From: Puccinia triticina
Lineage: Eukaryota; Basidiomycota; Pucciniomycetes; Pucciniales; Pucciniaceae
Direction: 5' to 3'
Length of the DNA: 64,000 bases
Assembly: GCF_026914185.1 (NCBI RefSeq)
Contig: NC_070571.1
Span: forward strand, 2,914,001-2,978,000
This document shows, one piece after another, positions 54,889-63,818 of this stretch (position 1 is its first letter; each line of letters begins with the position of its first letter). Below the pieces are notes generated by a model. It was not told the origin of the DNA. It did no database searches and saw only the letters and a list, made by a program, of their open reading frames with translations. The position numbers were made by a program, and so were the translations under genes.

Positions 54889-55900
54889 TGTGAGCCTGAG
54901 TCTCTATAGTGACAGCAGGACACAAGAAATGGGGGACAACAGTTTGATTTCTTGGGATAAAGAAAATACAACTGTAAGAGAAAAAGAGAAAGAGAGAGAA
55001 AGAAACCAAGCAGGCTAAGATAGAAGAGAAGTACTAGGTTATTCTAGTGGGAATGCACGTCCACTGGCAATGCTACTCTTCAGAAGAGTGCTGCTAATCT
55101 GTGCTAGAAGTGCTACAGCTTCCTCTCAGGAGGGTATCTGGATTAGATAAGTTTAATCCAGCCACAGTTTTTTAGACTTCTCTCTGGACAGTCAAGGTTC
55201 TTAATGGGAAACCTGAGGGACAGCCCTGCAACCTAGATTTTGAGGCAAAGGCCAAGTGATTATAAGGGACAGCCCTGTGATCAAGATAGAGGCAAAGGCC
55301 TGTAGAATTGAAGGGACAGCCCTGTGATCAAGATAGAGGCAAAGGCCTGTAGAATTGGAGGGACAGCCCTGTGATCAAGGAGGAGGCAAAGCAAGAAGAA
55401 AAGGCAGATCAAGCAAGACACAGAGTTGTACCTCTGAGATAATCAAGGTTCAGTGAAAGAGGTTACTTACTGTCAATATCCTAGGCGCCTGTGACGGTAG
55501 GTATACTGGGAGTAGAGTAGGCTCTTTGGTGGTGATCCTGGGGTTATCTGGGTGGTGGTTCTGGTGTGCTGAAGTCTGTGTATCCTCCAGCTGCATGGGG
55601 GATCCTGACTTCGAAAATTTTCAAGGTTGGCTGACATAATCACATATGTACATGTGGTTGGAGAGCTCTGTTGCGCCTACAGGGCGCTGCTGCGCATGCT
55701 CATCACAAACAAGGAACTCTATGAAGGAGTTGAGCTGTTGGAAAGTGGCCAGTGGACACTAGGGTTGAAATTGCATGGGAAAACAGAATCTGAAGTCAAA
55801 ACAAGGTTAAACCTTAAACTTAAAAAGATATAAGAGAGTTGAGGTAGAAATAATGACAAAGGCAGACATTAGGTCAGCTGCGCTGACTCTAAGGCTGACA
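54889..55900 (-). repeat. Gypsy-A3 5' LTR
   Basis: I found no difference from 49063-50074 when reading the two side by side (constant offset of 5826 bases). Confidence 0.95.
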
Positions 55901-55905
55901 TACAC
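55901..55905 (+). repeat. target site duplication of Gypsy-A3, right copy (TACAC)
   Basis: Identical to 49058-49062. Confidence 0.92.
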
Positions 55906-55925
55906 CCACACCAATGTGGATGCTC

Positions 55926-56850
55926 TAGATGCAATTTTAGCATCAGTCTTGGAGCCTGATCACTAGGGGCCCAGCCCTGGTGCACACCCACAGGTTTGAT
56001 TTCTGTTGAGGTCTGTTATGTGGAGAGGAAGATGGGGTCTGGGTTCTGGGGTTCTGGGGGTTCTGGATCCAAGATGGTAGATTGCAGGATGAGGAAGAGG
56101 CTTGGATCTCCAGCCTCTTGAACCTTGAGTATGGTCCGTTACATGTACGTGTAGTCTATGTACATGTGAGTCTGCGCTGCAGAGCCCGCGCTACGGCTCA
56201 TAACAATTTCCACATTGGCTTTTATGCCTTGGAGCCCTTTTTTTTGGGGGGGGGGCTCCATCGAGTTTTTTTTTTTTTTGAGTTTTTAAAGAAAGAGTTT
56301 GGTACTGCCCCAAGAGCAACCCTTGTGGTGCCCCCACGCCTCAGCCAGCCAATGAACTTTTTCATTATCACTGATGAGTCTGCCCACCCCATCCATTCCT
56401 TGCACCTGCCGTGACTAAGCCCCTCATGGACTTAGTGGGCGTGGGAGGGAAGTGCTCTGCGCCCTCGTAGAGCGCTAAGAGAGCTTCCTTTATCTCATTT
56501 CCCTTCTTTACATTTTCGAGCAGGCGCGGCAGCGTAGGCCTCCAGCGCCCGCTCTAGGCCGGCCCAAGCGCCCTCTAGGGCTGCTTCAAGCCGGCCGTGT
56601 GTGGGTCGGGGGGGGGCTTTCCACCCCGTGTCCCCCGAGCCTCTGGAGACGCCCCAGAATTCCTTCTGGGCTTTGGAGGCTCGAGAGGAGGGAAGAACCC
56701 CCCGGAGAAGAAGAAAAAAGAGAGCACGCGAGTGGGGGATCAGTGCTAGACCCATCTTCTCTGGCGTGAAGACCAAAAGCCTGAGCCTTGCATGATACCC
56801 CATTCCTTTTGGTCGAATTGCCTGATCTGGCTGCTTCGTCCTCATGCTAA
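55926..56850. other. unassigned region next to the DIRS-A 3' end
   Basis: No gene supported. G-run and T-run at 56239-56281. The GC-rich stretch at 56440-56720 probably belongs to the 3' end of DIRS-A, but terminal or split repeats of the DIRS type were not identified. Confidence 0.4.
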
Positions 56851-57903
56851 TTAACTTCCGTTTACCCATCTGTCCTCTAATGTGGACAGTAAAGATAGAG
56901 AATGATTTAGTTGAGCCGTAGAATATTGCCTAATGTAGAGTTTGTAGCAGTTAGATTGCCACCGCCCTAGGGAGCATATCTCCTCGGCGCTGATTCCAAG
57001 GGCCATGCGCAAGGAGGCTCCTCCTACGCGAAATGAGTGGCCAGATAGCCTATGAAAACCCCCTCGTGCCCATGTCCTGGACAGGATAGAAATCTTCGCT
57101 GCTCGCGTCAGGTTTCGGCGTTCTCCTTCCGCGTTGTAGCCAAAGAGTGAGGTTTTCTTTCCGCTGGCTTCATCTAGTCGCCTTCGGACCGCCAAAGTCG
57201 GGCATAGCGCGTGGGGCAACTTCGCCAGCTTTATCTGCTGTGTTTTGCCAGGCTTGCACGTCTTGGCGCTGCGCAGCGTTAGGACCGTTTGGTTTGGATC
57301 GGCCGTGGAAACGTCGGAAGTGAGAAGCTTCATTGACTTGTCCAGTGGCCCTTCCTTCGACTCGTAGGTTAGCTCCGCCAACCTCGCCATCCCCCAGAAT
57401 GCCACGAGTGCGAGGTCTAGGACTGCTCTCTCCTCGGCGGTGCCTTCGATCAATTGCTCGGCCAGGAAGAAAAGGTGGCGTAGATGGACTGCCTCTTTCT
57501 TTTCTTTCTTTGGGGTTGCTGCGTCGGCTTTCGCTGAGGCCTTGAGGAAGATGTCGATACGGTCCTCCCACTGCCTTGGGTAAGGCTTCTTGTGGTATAG
57601 ATGCCACGCCTTGAGGCCTGACAGGTACTTCACCAGCGTGGTGGACGCTACTTCGTGTCCTTCAAGATTATCGTCGTCTCTCCCGGCCCAACAGCAGAAC
57701 GTCTCGATATCATCGTCTGTTAGAGGGAGTTCAAAACCTTCTGGATGCTTCTGAGCCAGGCTCTTCTTGAGTTTCTTGACGGCGGTGTTATAGCTTTTCA
57801 GCGTATTCCAGGCATACCCCTTGAGGTAGAACTCTTGCTTCTTTGTTGGGTTGAGCGGGTTGGTCCCGTTAGCCGTAAAATCAGCAATCTTCCCTAGCTC
57901 CAT
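56851..57903 (-). CDS. DIRS-like tyrosine recombinase
   Basis: 350 residues, ATG at 57903. Residues 20-110 form the core-binding helical domain (TLKSYNTAVKKLKK, STTLVKYLSGLKAWH). The catalytic domain has R174 (GMARLAELTY), H289-x-x-R292 (GHSFRVGGAS), W305 (LGRW) at the usual His/Trp position and the nucleophile Y323 (YKLYIRQY). It should join the circular cDNA intermediate to the genome, in place of a DDE integrase. All expected residues are present. The gene lies 262 nt downstream of RT-RNase H and is probably translated from its own or a spliced RNA. Confidence 0.92.
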   Translation of the reverse strand: MELGKIADFTANGTNPLNPTKKQEFYLKGYAWNTLKSYNTAVKKLKKSLAQKHPEGFELPLTDDDIETFCCWAGRDDDNLEGHEVASTTLVKYLSGLKAWHLYHKKPYPRQWEDRIDIFLKASAKADAATPKKEKKEAVHLRHLFFLAEQLIEGTAEERAVLDLALVAFWGMARLAELTYESKEGPLDKSMKLLTSDVSTADPNQTVLTLRSAKTCKPGKTQQIKLAKLPHALCPTLAVRRRLDEASGKKTSLFGYNAEGERRNLTRAAKISILSRTWARGGFHRLSGHSFRVGGASLRMALGISAEEICSLGRWQSNCYKLYIRQYSTAQLNHSLSLLSTLEDRWVNGS

Positions 57904-58165
57904 TGTGTCTCTGGGGGTATGAGCCCTGGTAGGCTTCTGAGGGGCGCTCTCTCACTGGGAGCGGCGGCTCTGATGGCTTTATCCTGTATAGCCTGAAACC
58001 TCAAGGGCCACTAAGATAGAAGAAACAAGGGGGGGGAAACGGTATGTTTTTATTTAATACAGGTTTCCCGGCACCACACTCTGCGGCGGCCTAATGCTGC
58101 CAAAACAGGAGATCTAGGTCTAGTGGTAGCATAATAGGAAGTTGAAACTCGGCTCCTAGCCCCGT

Positions 58166-59824
58166 TCAGTCCCCTCTGGAGAGCGCGTCTGCCTTGTTCT
58201 CGGCCAACGTGACTCGCCTTGCCACGATATCTATCTGTAACTCTACCAAGAGTTTCTGGATGGCCTTCCATTCCTTGTTGACATGGAAGTCGTGAGATCT
58301 TCGGTTGCGTACCGCCGCCTCTGTTGTGGTGTTGTTGGTCCAGACAATGAAGGTCTTGCCAGCCCGGGCTCCTAGTTTCTGGAGCATACAGATCCCGATA
58401 CGAACCGCTACTGTCTCCACCCAGGCGATGTTCCTGTGTGGTTTGGAGACGCCTTCCCAACCTTCTGCCAGCTGGAATCGGGCCCAGTGTTGGCCGATTA
58501 AGACGCCTATGCCGTAGCTGGTCGATGCGTCACCCATCCAACCGATTTCGGTGGGCTCCGGGTTGGGAATGATGTGAGTCTCCTTGAAGGAGCATAATGT
58601 CAACAACCAGTGTTCCAGGTCTATCTTCACGGTAGCTGTGACGGGCCGCTTTGCCTTCTTGTTCTTCCAACTTTTTAACCATGCATAGAGTCCACAGAGG
58701 TAGCACCTCAATTGTGGGAGGAGGTAGGAGACGTGGTTTAAACGTCCTGCCAGGACCTCTACTTGGTTATAGAGGAATTTCTTTTTGGGCGTCCGGAATT
58801 CTCGGATCTGGGTCAATTGCTCTTGCAGTTTCCCCGGTGGTAGGCGTACCGTTTTCCGTGTTCCATTCCAAATGAAGCCGATAAATTTCTGTTCTTCGGC
58901 GAAGTTACAGAATTTCTCTTTGTTTGTCTTCAAGCCTAACTGCGCGGAACGGTTTACCACCTCGTTCATGTCCACTGCCGAGTCGAGTTCTTTAACAAAC
59001 AGGTTGTCATCGACCCAGCGGAATACGGTAATTAGGTTGAACTCTTTCATCATCAGGTGCTTCCACGCGTCCGCCGGGCGGCCAAAAGATCCGCAGCCGG
59101 CCACCCCGCCAAAGGTGATTCTTGTATCCACATAGAGCTGATCATTAAAATCCTGTACTAAAAGGTATGGCCATTGGTCCTTCGCTGTTGGGATTTGGCG
59201 GTAAGCCTTTTCCCAGTCGAAAAGTGCTAGCAGGCAAGGTTCCGTCCGGCTTCGGAAGAAGCTAGAGACCCGGTTGAAGTCGTCCCAAGTTGTTGGGAAA
59301 TTATCCGCGTCCACAAAGGAATTGACGGACGGGACTATGGGGTTGTCTCGCGGAAAGGAGAGGTCATTGATCGGCCGCAGTGACCCGTCACCATTGATGA
59401 CTGCCCCGAGGGGGTTGGATCGAAAGAAAGGAAAATGCTTGTGGACTTCTTCATGCGTGTACGGCCCGAACATGCGCTTCGCTGCCACCTCCTTCTGGAT
59501 GGACGCTTTGATTTTGTCCCTTGCCAATAAAGCCAAGGCGTGGTTTGGTGGGGTAAAATGTTGGAGGCCCTCGCATTTGTGCTGGGGGATTCCTTGAGGG
59601 AAGCCGTTCTCAAAACCATCAAGAACGTCCTGGAACTCTGGTAGAAGGTCCGCTTCTGCGAGCGCCTTTCTCCACTCCGGAAGGTTCATTTCACACAATA
59701 CCCTTAGGGGCCAGGGGCAACTTGTATGTGCTTCATTTTCCCCCTCGGGATTTGGAGGGGAAGTGTTGCATTTGAACGTGAAGTCGTAAGACGGGCTATT
59801 TACAAAAGTTTCACGCAGATACAA
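58166..59824 (-). CDS. DIRS-A reverse transcriptase/RNase H
   Basis: 552 residues to the TGA at 58166. The functional start is unclear because homology begins at about residue 46 (MNLPEWRKALAE...). RT blocks: RPINDLSFPRDNP (150-162), D203 in LFDWEKAYRQIP, GGVAGCGSFGRPADAW (239-254), and VDDN at 271-274. RNase H: D432 (MGDASTSYG), E470 (WVETVAVR), N497 where the DIRS-B copy has Asp (VWTNNTTTE against VWTDNTTSE), and D546 (ENKADALSRG). It copies the element RNA into DNA. The Asp-to-Asn change at a metal-binding position probably weakens or abolishes RNase H. Confidence 0.9.
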   Translation of the reverse strand: MYLRETFVNSPSYDFTFKCNTSPPNPEGENEAHTSCPWPLRVLCEMNLPEWRKALAEADLLPEFQDVLDGFENGFPQGIPQHKCEGLQHFTPPNHALALLARDKIKASIQKEVAAKRMFGPYTHEEVHKHFPFFRSNPLGAVINGDGSLRPINDLSFPRDNPIVPSVNSFVDADNFPTTWDDFNRVSSFFRSRTEPCLLALFDWEKAYRQIPTAKDQWPYLLVQDFNDQLYVDTRITFGGVAGCGSFGRPADAWKHLMMKEFNLITVFRWVDDNLFVKELDSAVDMNEVVNRSAQLGLKTNKEKFCNFAEEQKFIGFIWNGTRKTVRLPPGKLQEQLTQIREFRTPKKKFLYNQVEVLAGRLNHVSYLLPQLRCYLCGLYAWLKSWKNKKAKRPVTATVKIDLEHWLLTLCSFKETHIIPNPEPTEIGWMGDASTSYGIGVLIGQHWARFQLAEGWEGVSKPHRNIAWVETVAVRIGICMLQKLGARAGKTFIVWTNNTTTEAAVRNRRSHDFHVNKEWKAIQKLLVELQIDIVARRVTLAENKADALSRGD

Positions 59825-59976
59825 GAGATTTAGACATCAGAAATTGAAATTCTACTCGTGTCTTGGTTTCTTGATGGGTTTTAGGTCTGTTTCCTACATT
59901 CAGGGGAGTGGGCCGTACCATCTTAGTCCGTTGTGGACGTTTAGGGAAAGACAGGGTTCATAGAAACAGGGGGAAC

Positions 59977-61643
59977 TCACGAGGTGGCCTCCTGGCTTTT
60001 TGGGGCACTTCCTCCACCTCCCGCTGTTGCGTTGAGTTCTTTGTGAAGTGGGTTAAACTTTTTCCCCTTGTAGCCACCAGATCTGCCTGTCTTTGGTCCG
60101 TTTTGGCCGGCATGGTCGCCATCATCCAAGGGTCGGCCGAAGTTCGTCTTCTGGCCTGGGCCTCTGTTCTGCTTGGGCGCTCCCGTTAGAGGATCCCATC
60201 CTGCCCGGAGTCCGCCCTCAGAGTACGGGTTGTTGGTCATGCCGATCTCCCCAAAGTTCCGGGCGTCCGAGTAGGTTTCTTTGGCGATGTCTTGCCTGAA
60301 GACAGAGATGTCTGCGACCGTGGGCTGAGGCATTCAATTGAGGGTTATTATCAGGAGAATGTCTCAGAGTAGCTACATGTATGTAGGACTCACTTTGCCA
60401 TTGACCATGACCCTGTGGGCAAAGACTGTGGACCTGACGTTCACATTGTATCTGAGTGCCGCCATGAAGCCATGGCGTGCTAGGATTCGGTCGCAATGGC
60501 CCTTGTGGATGAGTACCCAGCCCGCAAAGGTTCGGAACTGGTACACGTCGCGTAGCGCGATGTAGAAACCTTGGTGGTTAGTGGTCCACTCGCTGAAAGA
60601 TTGGACCCAATCAGACGGGTAGGGGAGTCCGGTGTAGCAGTTGCGGCTTTCAGAACCGGATTCTTCCCCCTTCGGTCGCTTCTCTGCATAGTGGAGGATG
60701 GCGCGGTCTTGCCATTTCTTGTTGAAAATGGTGAGAGGGAGTGGAGCTCGAAGCTCCTTTAGGTTTTTGTCAAAATAGGGCGTGAAACCCACATCCTTGT
60801 GGGAGTTCGTCTTGTTTACAGCTGGTAGAGTCTGCTTGTCAGCTGGCGCTACCTTCCGTGCCTAAAGGAATGAATTTGGAGGCGGCTTACCAAACTCCAG
60901 ATCACCCTCTTGCAACACGGTCACCTCGTGATCGACTGGGTTGCCGTCCGCTTTATTGCTGGACTGGCCAAGGATCTCGACCGACTCGTCGCGAGCGTGC
61001 TTTGCCGGGACTGATCTTGCCGGCTCCTCTGGTGCTGGGTTGGAGGCCACAGCTTTGTAGACCTCCCACAGCATCGCAGCTAGCTCCTTGTCTCCTGACT
61101 TGGTGGCGGCTAGGGCTTCGGCCATGATGGTCGCTTGCTCGTTTGTCCACTCTTTATTGCCGCGGGATTGAGTCTTTCCCTTTGGTTCTGTCGAACGCGA
61201 AAAGTAGGTATGAACCATCAAAGGGTGGTATCTTTCCCCAAGAAAAAGGGAATATTTGGCTTACCGCTGCGCTCCCCTAACAGGGAGATGGTCTCTGGGG
61301 GACCTTTGGCGGATTTCTGGGCGGGGCCCTTCCCTTTGGCTGCCATACTGGCTGTCGCGGACTCGGTGTCCTCGGAATCGGGGGGTACCCCTATCTTGGC
61401 GGCGCTCCTGGTTAGGACGCCTTTCTTCGGGGCTTGCCCTTTCCCTGCCACAGGGGCTTGGGAGCTGGTCGGGCCCTCTGTCTGCCTTTGGTCGCCTGCT
61501 GACTCCTTGGAGTGTACAGCTGGGTCCCTAGCATCAGTGACTGCTGGAGTGGCAGTAGGCTCGGGTTCCTCGGTTGGGTTTAGGCTCGGGCCTGCGGCCG
61601 CGGGGCGGATTCGTTTGGTGAATTCGGAGAATCAATCAGACAT
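59977..61643 (-). pseudogene. DIRS-A gag, spliced, with TGA at codon 4
   Basis: ATG at 61641-61643 reads M-S-D then TGA (61632-61634), after which the same frame is open for over 120 codons (FSEFTKRIRPAAAGPSL...). An intron at 61188-61264 (GT-AG) joins in phase to ...KGKTQSRGNKEWTNEQATIMAEAL. A second intron lies around 60849-60890 (borders uncertain). An exon with GFTPYFDKN...YPSDWVQSFSEWTTNHQGFY runs to 60394. Intron 60325-60393 (69 nt, GTGAGT...CAG) follows, and a last exon PTVADISVFRQDIAKETYSDARNFGEI ends in a Gly/Lys-rich tail. At the final stop a GTGAGT could splice to the RT frame. It is the structural protein of the particle. Unless readthrough or a later start is used, this copy is disabled. 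Confidence 0.65.
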
Positions 61644-62479
61644 GGTATGAAGAGAGTTTGCGGAGGTCTAAAGAGTTCTAGTAAAGGAGTGTTGTCTGGA
61701 TTGGTTTGTCAAAAAAATGTAGAGGAAATTGAGGACTGAAGGGATGTGATGCTCTAGGCGAATGCGGAAGGCTGGAGCTGGGGGATAAACCATGGCGGGA
61801 GCCGCCGGTTTATAAGCTGGCCAGCGCCCTTCCTCTTTGGGGCTAGGCCTTGATCCACATTGAGCTGACACGTGTAACCGGAGCTGTTTCCAGGTTACCA
61901 CGTGATCATGGCGGAGGCGTCAGGAGAAGGCTACGGGCGTGTTCCCTAGCCTACTCGTGGCTGCCATCTTCCGGACGGGAAAAGCCTCGCGTAGGCGTCG
62001 GAAGGAGGAGTGGGCGCCACCCATTCTTCCTGTGGCTTTCCCCTTCCCAGGGGAAGGAAGACAACCCCTCCGGCGTGTCTCAAGGCCTGTCACTATGGGT
62101 TTATCCCATGGACCACAGGACCTCGCTGCGCTGCGCTCCGGTACCCTACCAAGAAAGGCTTGGGGGCTTCAGCAACCACAACTGACACTGGAAGACTTCC
62201 TGTCAAGATCTGTGGGTCTCCCAGAAGTGATCTAGAGCCCAAAAAGCTATATTTCCCTTCAAAAGTCCAGACTTTTTTGGTCTAAAACAACATCTGCGGG
62301 GGCCCCAGATTGCCCAGGAATTCCTCCATTGCTGTGTAGCCTTGCCAAATTACCACATCAATTACACTCATCCCAGTCAAAGCAACATGCCTTGAACCCT
62401 AGAAAAGACTGGGATGCATGGAGACCCAGGATATACCTGAAAAATTAACACTTAAGAACTTCTGAATGCCCCAAAGGTA
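61644..62479. other. probable DIRS-A 5' region, then unassigned
   Basis: 61644-62200 is GC-rich like DIRS-A and probably holds its leader and terminal repeat. A TATAA is present near 61810 (reverse strand). After about 62230 composition becomes AT-rich, with no recognised feature. Confidence 0.4.
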
Positions 62480-62535
62480 GAGCATCCACATCCGTTGCCA
62501 GATTAGCCTGGGCTAAACTAGCTTTGATTACAATT

Positions 62536-62905
62536 AAGGTTCTGATCCAGAACCCGCAGATCCGCAGGAATCCGGAAACCCCGCAGGCCGGATCAGGGTT
62601 TGGGATTGAGCTCAACAGATCCGGAATCCGGTCGGATAGTGAAAAGCACTCCAAAAGCAAGATTTATGCGGGTAAACCTCAGAAAACACCCAAAAATAGG
62701 GTCTTTTTGCGGGGAATACCCGTCAAACCCGCATGAATTGGGAACTCTACCGGGGAATCCCCGGCATACCCAATCAAATTGGCACTTTTTTTGGGAAATG
62801 CCTCTTGCTTTCAGATCCGGGAAAATCCGGCCGGATTCCGGATAAGACCAGGGTCAGGGTGCAGGATGGGTGATATCCGGCTCCGGGGCACTGGATCAGA
62901 ACCTT
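62536..62905. mobile_element. 370-bp MITE rich in GATCCGG motifs
   Basis: Inverted ends AAGGTTCTGATCCAG (left) and the reversed CTGGATCAGAACCTT (right), with AATT on both sides (62532-62535 and 62906-62909) as the likely duplication. The interior has many ATCCGG/CCGGAT words. No coding capacity. Confidence 0.8.
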
Positions 62906-63259
62906 AATTCCAATTGGCCATCCGCATGGGTGGGGATTAGTGGGTCCAAGCTGTTGGAGGTTATGTGTTTAGGTGCCTATATGTTATGTGTTTGGCACCT
63001 GAACACATAAATTTCATGCTTACAAGCATTATGAATATTAAATTTGAGATTGAATGACCCAGGAAAGCCCCTATGGAACACAGTAATGAAAATGTATGAA
63101 TTTTTTGTCAAAAATCAAAAAACCTACGCGCCCCAAATGTATGAAAAGTCATTTTGACCGGTAAAGGTAATCACCTCAAATGTATGATTTTTTTGAGGGC
63201 AAGGAGGGTAGTAACTAAAAATGTATGAGAATCAGGGGATGATGCAGTGATGACTCAAG

Positions 63260-63333
63260 CCCCCCCCCCCCCCCCCCCCCCCTTAACAGCAGTCTGGCGT
63301 CCATACTTTTTTTCTTCCCCCCCCCCCCCCCCC
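63260..63333. repeat. two poly-C runs
   Basis: 63260-63282 (23 C) and 63317-63333 (17 C). Confidence 0.9.
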
Positions 63334-63604
63334 TTGGCAGCAGCATCATTGATGGCAATATTGCTAGGTGACTGTGAGTGTGGTAGTAACCTGATTAACC
63401 AGACAGCATAACTGCTCAAAAAAAAGTATTGCTGGGAGTATTTCTTCACAGCAGCCAAAAAAATGTGCACACAAAATTTGTATGAATTTTTTGACCAAGC
63501 TCTGAACTTACACACAAAATTTGTATGAATGAGCTCCAAAAATATGAGAAGTTAGGTTACTGTGCTCTATAGGTGCTTTCCTGAGTCCTGAAATTAATCC
63601 CAGG

Positions 63605-63766
63605 ATTTGTGGGGTCTACATTTAGACCCCACTAGCTCCAAATGGAGCTCCGGGTCAAGTTGATCCCCAGTTAACCCAACCCAATATTTGTGGGGTCTAC
63701 ATTTAGCCCCCACTAGCTCCAGACGGAGCTCCGGGTCAAGTTGTTCCCCAGTTAATCCAGCCCGAT
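63605..63766 (+). repeat. 81-bp tandem duplication
   Basis: Two units starting ATTTGTGGGGTCTACATTTA at 63605 and 63686, differing at several positions. Each contains an inverted AGCTCC...GGAGCT. Confidence 0.85.
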
Positions 63767-63818
63767 GTCGAACTAAGTGCCCTGATCTGGGCTAACTTAG
63801 CGCCCGTTGTGGATGGTC

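Larger units (their letters stand above)
49063..55900 (-). mobile_element. Gypsy-A3: very young non-autonomous derivative of the Gypsy-A family (6838 bp)
   Basis: Two 1012-bp LTRs (49063-50074 and 54889-55900) that look identical by eye, flanked by TACAC on both sides. The leader and primer site match A1 and A2, and the inner side of the 3' LTR has the family polypurine tract. The 4.8-kb interior has only broken gag sequence and no protease, RT, RNase H or integrase. It must rely on proteins of another element. Confidence 0.93.
48077..55925. mobile_element. non-coding TIR element interrupted by Gypsy-A3
   Basis: Ends GAGCATCCGCATTGGTTGCGG (left) and, reversed, GAGCATCCACATTGGTGTGGG (right, 55901-55925). 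Inside, a further long inverted repeat pairs about 48170-48260 with about 48760-48830 (ACTAAGTCCC...GCCTGAGGCTT...CTAATCTGCAATTCTTGCA). Without the 6.8-kb Gypsy-A3 and one 5-bp duplication, the element is about 1.0 kb. It has no transposase, so it is MITE-like. Flanking duplication is unclear (possibly TA). Confidence 0.65.
56851..61643 (-). mobile_element. DIRS-A: DIRS-like tyrosine-recombinase retrotransposon (coding span)
   Basis: Minus-strand order gag (61643-59977), RT-RNase H (59824-58166), tyrosine recombinase (57903-56851). This is the DIRS/Ngaro/PAT plan, which uses recombination of a circular DNA instead of an integrase. No methyltransferase domain was seen after RNase H. RT-RNase H and recombinase frames are open. 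Gag has an early stop and RNase H a catalytic substitution. Outer limits are unknown because the characteristic terminal repeats were not found. Confidence 0.88.
62480..63818. mobile_element. non-coding TIR element (1.3 kb) with a nested MITE
   Basis: Left end GAGCATCCACATCCG...AGCCTGGGCT and reversed right end GACCATCCACAACGG...AGCCCAGATC form imperfect inverted repeats of about 38 bp. It holds no gene. It contains a nested MITE (62536-62905), repeated AATGTATGA motifs (63080-63230 and 63478-63530), two poly-C runs and an 81-bp tandem duplication. It shares the GAGCATCC end with the element at 48077. Confidence 0.5.
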
